A stretch of DNA of 64,000 nt from Thiosocius sp942490985 (GTDB lineage: Bacteria; Pseudomonadota; Gammaproteobacteria; Chromatiales; Chromatiaceae): positions 186,001-250,000 of the forward strand of contig CALNYW010000001.1 of the NCBI GenBank assembly GCA_942490985.1. The letters run 5' to 3'. Both the position numbers and the translations under genes were made by a program. Positions 32,573 to 41,485 of this stretch are shown here, in pieces. The notes under the pieces were generated by a model. That model was not told the origin of the DNA. It made no database searches and was given only the letters and a program-made list of their open reading frames with translations. Position 1 is the first letter of the stretch, and the number at the start of each line of letters is the position of its first letter.

Positions 32573-33043
32573 GTGACGTCGGTAAATGCGGTTTTAGCCA
32601 ACCCGGAGTTACAGGCGCTCGGAATCGCGGAGCGTCGAGTCTATGAGCCCGGTGATGCGATCATCACCGAGGGCGCGGAAGACCGTTGCGTGTACCTGCT
32701 CGAGCAAGGGGTTGCCCGGGTCTCGGAGCGGGTGGAGATCGAGGGTGCCAAGCACATCCAGCCGGGGCTCTGCGACCTAACTGCCGGAGATGTGTTTGGC
32801 GAGTTGATCCTTTTCGAGGCGGCGCCCCGAAGTGCCTCGGTGGTGGCCGTGGAGCGCTGTGAGGCGCTGGTTTTCGATGCCGAGAAATTAGCCGCGTACT
32901 TTGATGCGAACCCGGACCAGGGCTATGTCGTGTTGAAAGCGCTGTTCAATGTCCTCAATCAACGCCTGCGTCAGGCAGACAAGCGTCTCGGCTCCCTTTT
33001 CGCCTGGGGCCTCAAGGCGCACGGGATTGATCAGCATCTCTAG
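32573..33043 (+). CDS. cyclic nucleotide-binding domain protein without DNA-binding domain
   Basis: A 156-residue protein consisting of a CAP-type cyclic-nucleotide-binding barrel: YEPGDAIITEGAEDRCVYLL, then AGDVFGELILFEAAPRSASV, the phosphate-binding cassette (FGE...RSA), and a C-helix (YVVLKALFNVLNQRLRQAD). No helix-turn-helix follows, so it is not a Crp-type regulator. The GTG at 32573 has GGGAGA upstream. Ligand and partner are unknown. Confidence 0.8.
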   Translation: MTSVNAVLANPELQALGIAERRVYEPGDAIITEGAEDRCVYLLEQGVARVSERVEIEGAKHIQPGLCDLTAGDVFGELILFEAAPRSASVVAVERCEALVFDAEKLAAYFDANPDQGYVVLKALFNVLNQRLRQADKRLGSLFAWGLKAHGIDQHL

Positions 33044-33214
33044 TAGGTCCTCGACCGGGATGTTGGGGCACCAACCTTTATCAGCAAAAATTGATAAAGC
33101 CCCTGAATCCGCCTATTCACACGCTCGAATAGTGGTTGCCCCTCGCTCTGTGGCAGACTCCGGCACCGCTCAGTCGAGCAATTCACACACAAGAACACTC
33201 CAGGGGGCAGATCC

Positions 33215-33862
33215 ATGCGTGTCATTCTTCTCGGCGGCCCGGGGGCCGGCAAAGGCACCCAGGCAAATTTCATCAAACAACGTTTCGGCATCCCGCAGAT
33301 CTCCACGGGCGACATGCTTCGGGCGCACGTCAAGGCAGGCACTGAACTCGGTGTCGCTGCGAAGAAGATCATGGATGAGGGCGGCCTGGTGTCTGACGAC
33401 ATCATCATGGGCATGGTCAAAGAGCGGATCGCGGAAGATGACTGCAAGAGCGGTTATCTGTTCGACGGGTTCCCGCGCACCATCCCGCAGGCGAACTCGT
33501 TGAAAGAGGCCGGCGTACCTATCGATGCCGTGGTCGAAATCGACGTTCCGGACGAGGAAATCATCAAGCGCATGTCCGGACGTCGGGTCCATATGGCCTC
33601 AGGTCGGACCTATCACGTCGTGTTCAATCCGCCGAAGGAAGAGGGCAAGGATGACGAGACGGGTGAGCCACTGATTCAGCGGGATGACGACCAGGAAGAT
33701 ACGGTCAAGGCACGCTTGAAGGTCTACCACGACCAAACGGAACCGTTGATCAGCTTCTACACCAAGGAAGCGGACGCCGGAAACTGCAAGTACGTGAAGA
33801 TCGACGGTGTCGGCGGTGTCGATGACATCCGCGACCAGATTTTTGCCGGCTTGGAGGGCTGA
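33215..33862 (+). CDS. adk: adenylate kinase
   Basis: Catalyses ATP + AMP to 2 ADP. 215 residues with the long LID. Seen: P-loop LLGGPGAGKGTQ, PQISTGDMLRA, LFDGFPRTIPQA, GRRVHMASGRTYHVVFNPPK and DDQEDTVKARL. The LID lacks the four-cysteine zinc site, as in E. coli. Its own transcription unit, with a short terminator-like hairpin at 33887. Confidence 0.97.
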   Translation: MRVILLGGPGAGKGTQANFIKQRFGIPQISTGDMLRAHVKAGTELGVAAKKIMDEGGLVSDDIIMGMVKERIAEDDCKSGYLFDGFPRTIPQANSLKEAGVPIDAVVEIDVPDEEIIKRMSGRRVHMASGRTYHVVFNPPKEEGKDDETGEPLIQRDDDQEDTVKARLKVYHDQTEPLISFYTKEADAGNCKYVKIDGVGGVDDIRDQIFAGLEG

Positions 33863-33886
33863 CGGCCGAGCGCGGATTGTCCGGTT

Positions 33887-33908
33887 GGCCCGCGGCGAGC
33901 GGGCCTTT
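33887..33908 (+). terminator. hairpin after adk
   Basis: A 7-bp stem GGCCCGC/GCGGGCC with a 5-nt loop followed by TTT, 24 bases after the adk stop. Short T-run, so moderate strength. Confidence 0.55.
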
Positions 33909-33979
33909 GCCTCGTATCATCATCGCCCGTGGCTTGTGTTAGGCTGCCGGTCTTTTAATTGTTTTGCCGGGAGGCCAAC

Positions 33980-34360
33980 ATGGCTGTCGTTGAGCTCACC
34001 AAAGACAACTTCGAAGAGGTCGTCACCAACAACCCATTCGTCATCGTCGATTTCTGGGCGCCGTGGTGCGGCCCCTGCCGATCCTTCGCCCCAACCTATG
34101 AAAAGGTGTCCGAAGAGCACCCCGATATCGTGTTTGCGAAGGTCAACACCGAAGACGAGCAGGAGATTGCCGCGCATTTCCAGATCCGCTCGATCCCGAC
34201 GCTGATGATCTTCCGCGACAAGATCATCATCTTTAGTGAGGCCGGTGCGTTGCCAGAGTCAGGCTTCAAGGAGTTGGTCGGGAAGGCTGGCGATCTCGAC
34301 ATGAACGAGGTTCGTGAGCAGATTGCCGCCCAAGAGAACAGTCAACCCGGTCAGGCATGA
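33980..34360 (+). CDS. thioredoxin-family protein
   Basis: A 126-residue cytosolic thioredoxin fold with active site WAPWCGPCRSFAP, the cis-proline loop RSIPTLMIFRDK, and a ~20-residue acidic/glutamine-rich extension at the C-terminus beyond the usual ~108 residues. The ATG at 33980 has GGGAGG 6 bases upstream. A general disulfide reductase role is likely; no dedicated partner is adjacent. Confidence 0.92.
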   Translation: MAVVELTKDNFEEVVTNNPFVIVDFWAPWCGPCRSFAPTYEKVSEEHPDIVFAKVNTEDEQEIAAHFQIRSIPTLMIFRDKIIIFSEAGALPESGFKELVGKAGDLDMNEVREQIAAQENSQPGQA

Positions 34361-34494
34361 TCGCTCATGCGGCAACGACGCGGCTCACCTCGAGCACACT
34401 GAATCGACGCGATCTGGTCGTCGTTTTAGCCAGTGGTTTAACGATCGCCGCTTAGCGCGTCTATACTCGGGGCTCATCCAAAACGGTCCCCGTG

Positions 34495-34989
34495 ATGCAG
34501 GCACCTCATGACGCCCAGGTAGACAAGTGGCTTGATCGTCGCCCCAGTGTGGGCGACCTGCTCACGCTGTGCGAAGAGAACTACCACTATCTGATGAGTT
34601 TGGTTCCGCAGCTGCGGCAACTGACGGGGTCGCATCTATCTCGTCGACCTGACCACCAGGATCTACATCTCACGGTGGTAGAGCAGACGCGTTATACGAC
34701 CCTGATACGACTTACCTACCGGTTCGATCAGGCAGGCGCGGATGCCGACAACGGCGTGGCTGACCCCGATGCATTGCTGCGCGTCTACCATGACGCCCGC
34801 CAGGTCGAGGTTGAGGATCTCCGCCAGCAGGCATTGCCGACACGCAAGTTGTACGAAGCCCCCGGTCTGGAAAACAAGTGGCGAGTGAACCTGTTCGTGG
34901 CCAAGTGGCTGGCCTTTTGCGCGACGCAAGGGCACGTGTTTGTTGAAGAAATCACCGGTGAAACCCGTTCGCTGTGTGATCTGAGCTAG
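34495..34989 (+). CDS. DUF1249 protein (YqiB-like)
   Basis: A 164-residue protein of the YqiB/DUF1249 family: LLTLCEENYHYLMSLVPQLR near the start, LHLTVVEQTRYTTLIRLTYR, DPDALLRVYHDARQVEVEDL and KWRVNLFVAKWLAFCATQGH. Function unknown. GTG and ATG occur in tandem; I use the ATG at 34495. TATACT at 34462-34467 is a reasonable -10 for a short leader. Confidence 0.86.
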   Translation: MQAPHDAQVDKWLDRRPSVGDLLTLCEENYHYLMSLVPQLRQLTGSHLSRRPDHQDLHLTVVEQTRYTTLIRLTYRFDQAGADADNGVADPDALLRVYHDARQVEVEDLRQQALPTRKLYEAPGLENKWRVNLFVAKWLAFCATQGHVFVEEITGETRSLCDLS

Positions 34990-35197
34990 GGTATTTCCGC
35001 CAAAACCTGCTTGTTGGTAGGGTTGAACGCCAGCCCCCTCAGCCGATGCGCCCGGCGCTGCGGCAGGTCAAATCCCCCTTCGCGATCAGTGATTTGCCTG
35101 CCTGTTGTCCAATTTGCCGTTGAGCTTCAACGCCACTGTCGACCGTGACATGGATTTTTGTCGTATTTTCGGGCGTACAAAAAAGCCTCAAAAAAAG

Positions 35198-35227
35198 TTG
35201 ACCGTTTTCGTTGGGTAATGCTAGTTT
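35198..35227 (+). promoter_or_regulatory. candidate promoter of the iscR-like gene
   Basis: TTGACC (35198-35203) as -35 with TAGTTT (35222-35227) as a weak -10, spacing 18. The rest of the 304-bp gap 34990-35293 shows no gene or RNA I can recognise, apart from the palindrome at 35238. Confidence 0.45.
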
Positions 35228-35237
35228 TAAAACCTGA

Positions 35238-35258
35238 GTGAATTAGTTGGTAATTCAC
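35238..35258 (+). promoter_or_regulatory. palindrome in the leader of the iscR-like gene
   Basis: GTGAATTA and TAATTCAC form a perfect 8-bp dyad around GTTGG, just downstream of the predicted promoter and 35 bases before the start codon. A likely operator, perhaps for autoregulation. Confidence 0.5.
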
Positions 35259-35293
35259 GAAAAAGCTACAACCTGAATATCGAGGAAGCCGAA

Positions 35294-35773
35294 ATGAGAC
35301 TCTCAACCAAAGGTCGTTACGCTGTTACCGCAATGCTGGATCTGGCGCTGAATGGAACCGATGGTCCAGTCACGCTGGCAGACATCTCTGAAAACCAGGG
35401 CATCTCGCTTTCCTATCTCGAACAATTGTTTGCCGCCCTGCGTAGCAAGGGCCTGGTTCGTGGCGTTCGCGGGCCGGGTGGGGGCTACTACCTCGGTCGC
35501 GAGTCGGATGAAATCTCCATCGCAGACATCATTTGCGCGGTTGATGAGTGGGTTGAATACACCCGCTGCAAGGCCCGCCAGAGCAATTATGAAGGCCAGC
35601 GTTCGATGACGCACAATCTCTGGGACGACTTGAGTGAGCAGATCTTCGTCTTCCTGACCGACATCACGCTCGACGACCTGGTGAAACGCGGGCTAGAGCG
35701 CGAAGAAGAACGACGCGAAAAGCGCGCCGCCGCTGCGCGGGTCCTCGGTTTGAAAGAGCAGGCCGCAGCCTGA
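35294..35773 (+). CDS. IscR-like Rrf2 regulator lacking two cluster cysteines
   Basis: A 159-residue winged-helix Rrf2 protein clearly of the IscR line: MRLSTKGRYAVTAMLDLALN, ISLSYLEQLFAALRSKGLVR, GVRGPGGGYYLGR, and a C-terminal MTHNLWDDLSEQIFVFL. In E. coli IscR the [2Fe-2S] ligands are C92, C98, C104 and H107. Here C92 and H107 are kept at exactly the same positions, but 98 is Asn and 104 is Ser. Cluster binding as in IscR is therefore unlikely, and DNA binding may be cluster-independent. No iscS-iscU-iscA genes follow; a strong terminator ends the unit. Confidence 0.88.
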   Translation: MRLSTKGRYAVTAMLDLALNGTDGPVTLADISENQGISLSYLEQLFAALRSKGLVRGVRGPGGGYYLGRESDEISIADIICAVDEWVEYTRCKARQSNYEGQRSMTHNLWDDLSEQIFVFLTDITLDDLVKRGLEREEERREKRAAAARVLGLKEQAAA

Positions 35774-35832
35774 CGTTGCAGTCACAAGGGCGTCCTCGTC
35801 GAGGGCGCTCCCTCATCGCTTGATGAGTAGGC

Positions 35833-35864
35833 GCTGTCGTCCCCAGGGACGACAGCATTTTTTT
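35833..35864 (+). terminator. rho-independent terminator after the iscR-like gene
   Basis: A 10-bp perfect stem GCTGTCGTCC/GGACGACAGC with a 4-nt loop, followed by A and seven T. It isolates the regulator from the convergent kinase gene. Confidence 0.9.
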
Positions 35865-35915
35865 GCGGGCTAAAATTGGATTTTCGCGAATGCGGCCATC
35901 AGGGCGGCCGCGCCG

Positions 35916-37877
35916 TTACGCAGGGCGTGCCTCGCCTTCAAGCGGAGAAATGGCAGATGGAATGCGGATGGTGAACGTCGTGCCATCCTGTTCTGAAGAG
36001 CTTAGTGATATCTGACCACCATGCGCGTGGAGGAGGCGCTGAACGATTGGCAGGCCAAGCCCGGTGCCGCCGGTCTTGGTAGTGAAAAAGGGGTCAAAAA
36101 TTCGGTCCTGGTCCGTCACAGGGATTGGCGCACCCCCGTTGTTGATGCCAATCATTACCCAGGGGGTCTGCTGATGCGCGCAAGTAATCGTAATCGGCTC
36201 TCCCTCGGGTGACGCCTGCAGGGCGTTGCGAATCAGATTGATGAGGACCTGTCGGATGCGATCACTGTCAACACGCACGGCCGGACAGGGCGTGGTTTGC
36301 AGTTTGATCCGGGCTTTTGCGTGGGGCTCGGACTCGATGACTTCCCGAAGTATCTCAACAATGTCGGCCGGTTCTCGATTGAGTACCAGTGGTTTCGCAT
36401 AGACGAGAATATCGGCAAGCAGACGTTCCAGACGGGCTATTTCGTTGCCCGCGAGGCTGATGCGCTTCAATGAATTTTCCGGCAGCGTATCAATCTGCTC
36501 GAGGTGGTCCAGCGCGAGGCTGATCGTTGCCAGCGGGTTCCGGACCTCGTGCACGATGCCGGATGCGAACTGACCGATACTGGCCAGCCGCTGTGTGGTG
36601 ACCAGCTGTAACGTGCGACCCAGGCTGACCCCTACCAGCACGCCCAGGTTACGCAGCAATTCAAGGTGCTCGCTGCGGTAGCTGTTGGGAAAGCGACTGG
36701 CGAAAACGACGACACCTTGGACGCCCGACCCATTGCCTCCGACGGGCAGAAAAATCGCATCTCGCCGGCCGAGTTCCAACAGGCGTTTGAGGAAGACGTA
36801 GTTTTCTGAGAGCTCGGACAATTGCTGTACGTCGGCTATGTGGAGCGGTTGTCGGGTATGCAGGCATTCCTCTAACAGCGTACGGTCGGTATCAAAACTG
36901 TGCTGACCGATTGGATCCGGCTTGCCGTCACTGAACGCCTGTTCGAGATGGATACGTCCATCGACGCCGACGATCAGCACCCCAATCCAGTCAACTGGCA
37001 TCAGGTGTGGCAGGGTTTCCGACAAGGTCCGTAAGGTACTGCTCAGGTCGCCACCCTGTTCCAGCCTCGTCAGCAGGCGTCGCAGCGTCTCAAGTCGACC
37101 GGCGAGTTGATTGAACGCCCCGACCAACCAGCCCAGTTCGTTATCGCTGCGAACGGAAACACGATGAGAAAAATCGCCATTGGCGACCTTGCGAAAGCCC
37201 GCAACGGCGTCGGCCATCGGACGTAAGACTCGCCAGTAGAACCAGGCCGCAATGCCTATGGCGACCAATATGGCCAGGCCGAGCAGTAGGCGGTTAATCT
37301 GCTGAGCCTGTGCTGCTCGTGCGGCGACATCACTGTCGAGCATGTCCACCAGTTGCATGCTTGAGGCTTCGAGTCGCTTGTGATGATCAATGATCGTCTC
37401 AGCGGCCCACTCGAGGCGGGGTTCCTGCGGGTCGGGACCAAGGCGATCAACGAGGGCGGTCGTAAAGGCCGCCCAGGTCGTGCTGAGCTGTTTGGCGATG
37501 CGCAGCGTCTCGTCGCTGAGTTTTGGCTGCATACGCATGCCGATCGTCGCGTCGAGCGCCTCGAAGCGATTGGTCGAAAAGGCCTCGATGATGTTGTCGA
37601 GCGATGCGCGTGTCCGATTGAGATCTTTGAAGTACAGTCCCAGATCGCGGTAATAGCTCGGGTAGTCCCGTGGCGCATTCTCCTTGTATTCCATGGCCTG
37701 GACTGTCAGGTGCTGCTGGCCGTAGATCAGCTCGGCGGCCAATCGCAGCAGCGCGTCATCGGCGCGCTGGTGATCGATGACGCGCATCGAGTACAAGGCT
37801 GACGTCGCAAACAGCCCGGTTAGCAGCGTGATCGCGAAAATGATCTGGACCTTTAAAGATCGAAGCAGATTGGGCAA
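35916..37877 (-). CDS. orphan membrane histidine kinase (HAMP-GAF-HisKA-HATPase)
   Basis: A 653-residue kinase. Seen: an N-terminal helix (~10-30), a periplasmic helical sensor (~30-195), a second helix (~197-217), HAMP (~218-270, AVAGFRKVANGDFSHRVSVR), GAF-like domain (~290-420), HisKA with His443 in GIVHEVRNPLATISLALDHL, and HATPase with NLIRNALQASPEG, FDPFFTTKTGGTGLGL. No response regulator is adjacent. The periplasmic region resembles four-helix-bundle sensors such as those of NarX, but no specific ligand motif is visible. Confidence 0.9.
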   Translation of the reverse strand: MPNLLRSLKVQIIFAITLLTGLFATSALYSMRVIDHQRADDALLRLAAELIYGQQHLTVQAMEYKENAPRDYPSYYRDLGLYFKDLNRTRASLDNIIEAFSTNRFEALDATIGMRMQPKLSDETLRIAKQLSTTWAAFTTALVDRLGPDPQEPRLEWAAETIIDHHKRLEASSMQLVDMLDSDVAARAAQAQQINRLLLGLAILVAIGIAAWFYWRVLRPMADAVAGFRKVANGDFSHRVSVRSDNELGWLVGAFNQLAGRLETLRRLLTRLEQGGDLSSTLRTLSETLPHLMPVDWIGVLIVGVDGRIHLEQAFSDGKPDPIGQHSFDTDRTLLEECLHTRQPLHIADVQQLSELSENYVFLKRLLELGRRDAIFLPVGGNGSGVQGVVVFASRFPNSYRSEHLELLRNLGVLVGVSLGRTLQLVTTQRLASIGQFASGIVHEVRNPLATISLALDHLEQIDTLPENSLKRISLAGNEIARLERLLADILVYAKPLVLNREPADIVEILREVIESEPHAKARIKLQTTPCPAVRVDSDRIRQVLINLIRNALQASPEGEPITITCAHQQTPWVMIGINNGGAPIPVTDQDRIFDPFFTTKTGGTGLGLPIVQRLLHAHGGQISLSSSEQDGTTFTIRIPSAISPLEGEARPA

Positions 37878-38020
37878 TACGTCGGGCTCGTCGAGGCGTT
37901 CCGCTAGAGCTTAGCTTGATATGCGAGCAATGGGCATGCATGCGTGACATCTCGACAACCGCGTAGAATCTCCAAGGGTTCAAAGTAGGCCGCCACTACG
38001 CTTTCCGGGAATCTCGACCG

Positions 38021-38944
38021 ATGCATGAAATCCGTCTCGATGAAATGACAACATTGCGCGACTGGGTGCGCTGGGGGGCGAGTCGGTTCAGTGAAGCCGG
38101 GCTTTGTTTTGGCCACGGTTGTGACAACGCGCTGGATGAGGCGCTGGCGTTAGTGCTTTACGCCGTGCATCTCGACCATTCATTGCCGGCGGATTTTCTC
38201 GATTGTCGCGTTTCAAACGCCGAGTCCGCGCTGATTCGTACGCTATTCGAGCGCCGCATCGACGAGCGTCTACCGGTCGCCTATCTGATTGGCAAGGCGA
38301 CATTTGCCGGGCTCGAATTCGAGGTCGATGAAAGTGTCCTTATTCCGCGCTCGCCTATTGCTGAATTGATCGAGGAAGGTTTTGCGCCCTGGCTCGATGC
38401 GGATCGCGTCACCAGTGTGTTGGATATGTGTTGCGGCAGCGGATGCATTGGGATTGCCTGTGCCCATGTTTTTGCGCAGGCGCTGGTTGATCTGGTGGAT
38501 ATTTCGCCTTCGGCATTGGAGATCGCGGCCCGCAACGTCGAGCGCCACGCTCTCGAAGATCGCATCCGTACCCTGCGCAGCGACGTTTTCTCGGCGCTCG
38601 ACGACGAGCGGTATGATCTGATTGTTAGCAATCCGCCGTACGTCAGCAGCGCCGAAATGGCGACCCTGCCAGCCGAGTACCGGCACGAGCCAGCGCTTGC
38701 TTTAGAGGCAGGCAGCGACGGTATGGATGTCGTCGCGCGGATCCTTGTCGATGGCGCGGATTATCTGAACCCCGATGGTATTATCGTGGTGGAGGTCGGC
38801 GCGAGCGCTGAGCTGCTGATCGCACGTTACCCGGATGTCCCCTTTTTATGGCTTGATTTCGAGCGCGGCGGTGACGGTGTGTTCCTGCTCACGGCCGAGC
38901 AGCTCGGCGAGTATCGTGACGTTTTTCTGGAGGGCTTTGAATGA
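38021..38944 (+). CDS. prmB: ribosomal protein L3 N5-glutamine methyltransferase
   Basis: SAM-dependent enzyme methylating a glutamine of ribosomal protein L3. 307 residues. Seen: LRDWVRWGASRFSEAGLCFG, RLPVAYLIGKATFAGLEFEV, SAM motif VLDMCCGSGCIGIACA, the catalytic NPPY in LIVSNPPYVSSAEM, and EPALALEAGSDGMDVV. The N-terminal region fits PrmB rather than PrmC. Its stop overlaps the start of the next gene by four bases. Confidence 0.93.
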   Translation: MHEIRLDEMTTLRDWVRWGASRFSEAGLCFGHGCDNALDEALALVLYAVHLDHSLPADFLDCRVSNAESALIRTLFERRIDERLPVAYLIGKATFAGLEFEVDESVLIPRSPIAELIEEGFAPWLDADRVTSVLDMCCGSGCIGIACAHVFAQALVDLVDISPSALEIAARNVERHALEDRIRTLRSDVFSALDDERYDLIVSNPPYVSSAEMATLPAEYRHEPALALEAGSDGMDVVARILVDGADYLNPDGIIVVEVGASAELLIARYPDVPFLWLDFERGGDGVFLLTAEQLGEYRDVFLEGFE

Positions 38945-39261
38945 GTCTACGCCGTGCGCGCAGTGCTGAAGAATACGCCGAGTGGGTCAAGCAGGCGATG
39001 TTCGAGGTCGGCGATCTGAAAGATTGCCTGCTGTACGAAATCGAGGACCTGCAACGCTTTCCGGCTTACATAGAACCTCTGGAAGAGGGTGTAAAGCAGA
39101 TCTATGACGCGATGGTTGCCGGAAGCTACCAGTTCGGGCGGGAAGACCTGATTTTCATGGACATTCTGCGGCGCTACGAGGACGAAATCCCCTTTCACAC
39201 GCTCCTGAAGCAGATCAACGAGACCCATCGCCGGGGTTTGGATGTCCCGGAAGACGTCTGA
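38941..39261 (+). CDS. small conserved-looking protein coupled to prmB
   Basis: A 106-residue soluble, acidic protein: RRARSAEEYAEWVKQAMFEV, then LLYEIEDLQRFPAYIEPLEE, and FMDILRRYEDEIPFHTLLKQ. Predicted all-helical, no signal or membrane segment. Translation is coupled to prmB by an ATGA overlap. I do not know a function; I recall similar short proteins in gammaproteobacteria carrying a doubtful secretion-system label, which nothing here supports. Confidence 0.78.
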   Translation: MSLRRARSAEEYAEWVKQAMFEVGDLKDCLLYEIEDLQRFPAYIEPLEEGVKQIYDAMVAGSYQFGREDLIFMDILRRYEDEIPFHTLLKQINETHRRGLDVPEDV

Positions 39262-39316
39262 CAGGCTTTTTGACGTCGGTCATGAAAGGATGCGCAGTCT
39301 GTTCTAGAATCACGTG

Positions 39317-40702
39317 ATGCAACAGACTCTCGTATTCGATCAAGATCTCATCAACCGCTACGACCAATCCGGTCCGCGGTATACGTCCTATCCGACGGCG
39401 GTTCAATTCCACGAAGGCTTCGATGCAGCGAACTACGCTGCGGTCGCGCGCGGCAGTAACCAAAGCGGTCGCCCGCTGTCGCTGTACTTCCATATCCCGT
39501 TTTGTGACACGGTCTGTTTTTACTGCGCCTGCAGCAAGATCGCGACGAAAGACCGTACCAAGGCGCAGCCCTATCTAAACCGGGTGTATCGGGAACTCGA
39601 GATGCAGTCGGAACTGTTCGACAATGATCGACCGGTCGAGCAACTCCACTGGGGCGGCGGAACGCCGACGTTCATCAGCAGCGAACAGATGCGCGAATTG
39701 ATGACCCAGACCGGGCGTAATTTCCAGCTGTTGGATGACGATTCAGGAGAGTACTCGATCGAGATCGATCCACGCGAAGTAGGCGACGAGACGATCGGGT
39801 TGTTGCGCGAGATCGGGTTCAACCGAATGAGTCTCGGTCTCCAGGATCTTGACCCGAATGTCCAGCGAGCCGTCAACCGCATTCAAACCGCCGAACAGAC
39901 CTTTGGCGTGTTGGAGTCGGCTCGCCGCGAGGGCTTCAGGTCGATCAGCATGGACCTGATCTACGGGCTTCCGCTGCAAACGCCGGCGTCTTTTCTGCAG
40001 ACCTTGGATCGGGTGTTGGAAGCCGCACCGGACCGGCTGTCAGTGTTCAATTACGCGCATTTGCCCGAACGTTTCAAACCGCAGCGGCGGATCAACGAAG
40101 CAGAGCTGCCCAGCGCCGATCAGAAGCTCGAGATTCTGCAGCAGGTCGGCGCCCGGCTGGCCGAAGGTGGCTACGTGTACATCGGCATGGATCATTTCGC
40201 CAAGCCCGACGATGAACTCGCGGTGGCACAGCGCAATGGCCAGCTGTACCGCAACTTCCAGGGATATTCGACTCACGCCCACTGCGATTTGGTGGCATTG
40301 GGTGTCACCTCGATTGGGATGGTCGGCGACACCTACGCGCAGAACGAGCGAACGCTCGATGACTATTACGCGCAAATCGATGCCGGCGAACTGGCCGTGT
40401 TCCGAGGTGTGGCACTGAGTCAGGATGACTTGATTCGGCGAGCCGTGATTACCCAGTTGATCTGCAACTTTACCCTCGACCCCAAAGCTGTCGAGGGGAC
40501 CTGGTCGATTAAGTTCGAAGACTATTTCGGCGACGAAATCGATCAGCTGAAGAAGATGGCTGATGATGGTTTGGTAGCGTTCGTTGACGGGAAAATCGAT
40601 GTGCTGCCGGCCGGCCGGCTCCTGATTCGCAACGTCTGCATGGTGTTCGACCGCTATCTGAAAGACGCTGGTCAGACGGCGCGCTATTCAAAAGTTATCT
40701 AA
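39317..40702 (+). CDS. hemN: oxygen-independent coproporphyrinogen III dehydrogenase
   Basis: Radical-SAM enzyme making protoporphyrinogen IX under low oxygen. 461 residues. Seen: RYTSYPTAVQF, the cluster motif FHIPFCDTVCFYCACSK (CxxxCxxC plus the extra Cys typical of HemN), HWGGGTPTFI, MDLIYGLPLQTPASF and a C-terminal HemN domain. GTG and ATG occur in tandem; the ATG at 39317 is used. Its presence with cbb3 oxidase genes suits microaerobic life. Confidence 0.95.
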   Translation: MQQTLVFDQDLINRYDQSGPRYTSYPTAVQFHEGFDAANYAAVARGSNQSGRPLSLYFHIPFCDTVCFYCACSKIATKDRTKAQPYLNRVYRELEMQSELFDNDRPVEQLHWGGGTPTFISSEQMRELMTQTGRNFQLLDDDSGEYSIEIDPREVGDETIGLLREIGFNRMSLGLQDLDPNVQRAVNRIQTAEQTFGVLESARREGFRSISMDLIYGLPLQTPASFLQTLDRVLEAAPDRLSVFNYAHLPERFKPQRRINEAELPSADQKLEILQQVGARLAEGGYVYIGMDHFAKPDDELAVAQRNGQLYRNFQGYSTHAHCDLVALGVTSIGMVGDTYAQNERTLDDYYAQIDAGELAVFRGVALSQDDLIRRAVITQLICNFTLDPKAVEGTWSIKFEDYFGDEIDQLKKMADDGLVAFVDGKIDVLPAGRLLIRNVCMVFDRYLKDAGQTARYSKVI

Positions 40703-41304
40703 AGACCCGCTATCAAGACAGCCCCTGTTGCCGGGTCTTGGCCGTCGACGTGGGGTCAGGCATGGCCAATAAGCCACCCATTCCAAAGGCATGGCAAAAT
40801 GCCGTGGCGACGCACGGTGAAAAACCGGTACGGTTCGCGCCCAATGCAAGTCTGATCGCCGGTGAGAACATCGCCTAACTCATTGCGCGTTAAGGGGAAC
40901 GGTTTGATGGCCGCACCCGGAAGGCTCTCTGTCGCCAACCTTTGGTCAAAATTGGATGCCGCGCCGCATTGTTGCGGTTTTGGTGAGATATTCGATCGCC
41001 TCAATGACCAACACCCAGCCGACAGCTTGCCAGCTGCCGAGCCCGACAATGCGCAGAAAAGCGGTAGGCCGACGGCACTGGCCAGCATCGGTAGCCGATA
41101 GAAGGCTGCTCGCCGGTCTCAGCCCCAGTGGCTCGCAGAAGGTTGGGCAGATAGCCGGTACAAGCAATGCGCACAGAGCCAGTGAATCGAGAAGTTAGGA
41201 CAAAAAAGCAGGAATATGGCCACCGTTCATGCCCGCTTGGCCCACTACAGGGCTGTTTAGGAGATCGACGGCTTTGATATACTGCCCGATTCGCAACGAA
41301 TCAC
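40703..41304. other. 602 bp without a convincing gene, tRNA-Leu promoter at its end
   Basis: A 38-codon frame at 40762-40878 (starting MANKPPIPKAWQNA after GGGGTCAGG) could be a small peptide or a truncated gene. On the minus strand between about 41170 and 40860, short protein-like stretches in two frames (WQAVGWVLVIEAIEY; GLPLFCALSGSAAG) suggest a decayed membrane-protein gene, but nothing can be named. TATACT at 41278-41283, followed by GC-rich bases, is the likely -10 of tRNA-Leu. Confidence 0.4.
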
Positions 41305-41389
41305 GCGAAAGTGGCGGAACTGGTAGACGCGCTGGATTTAGGTTCCAGTGGGGTAACCCGTGAGAGTTCGAGTCTCTCCTTTCGCACCA
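41305..41389 (+). tRNA. tRNA-Leu(TAG)
   Basis: An 85-nt class II tRNA with encoded CCA. Acceptor GCGAAAG/CTTTCGC; anticodon stem CTGGA/TCCAG with TAG at 41339-41341; short variable arm; AGTTCGAGTCT T-arm. Confidence 0.97.
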
Positions 41390-41485
41390 AAAAAACCGGC
41401 CCGCAGGCCGCCGTCAGGCGATCCTGTGCGGCCGTGACAAGTCCCAATAGAGTTAGCGTGCAGCAGGGCTGCCGGAGAGGATTGA

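Noticed and set aside
35294..35773. Canonical iscR heading an isc operon
   Set aside because: Two cluster cysteines are missing and no isc genes follow before a strong terminator.
40946..41167. Minus-strand 73-codon frame as a gene
   Set aside because: Protein-like patches switch frame, there is no good start, and no family is recognisable; treated as decayed DNA.
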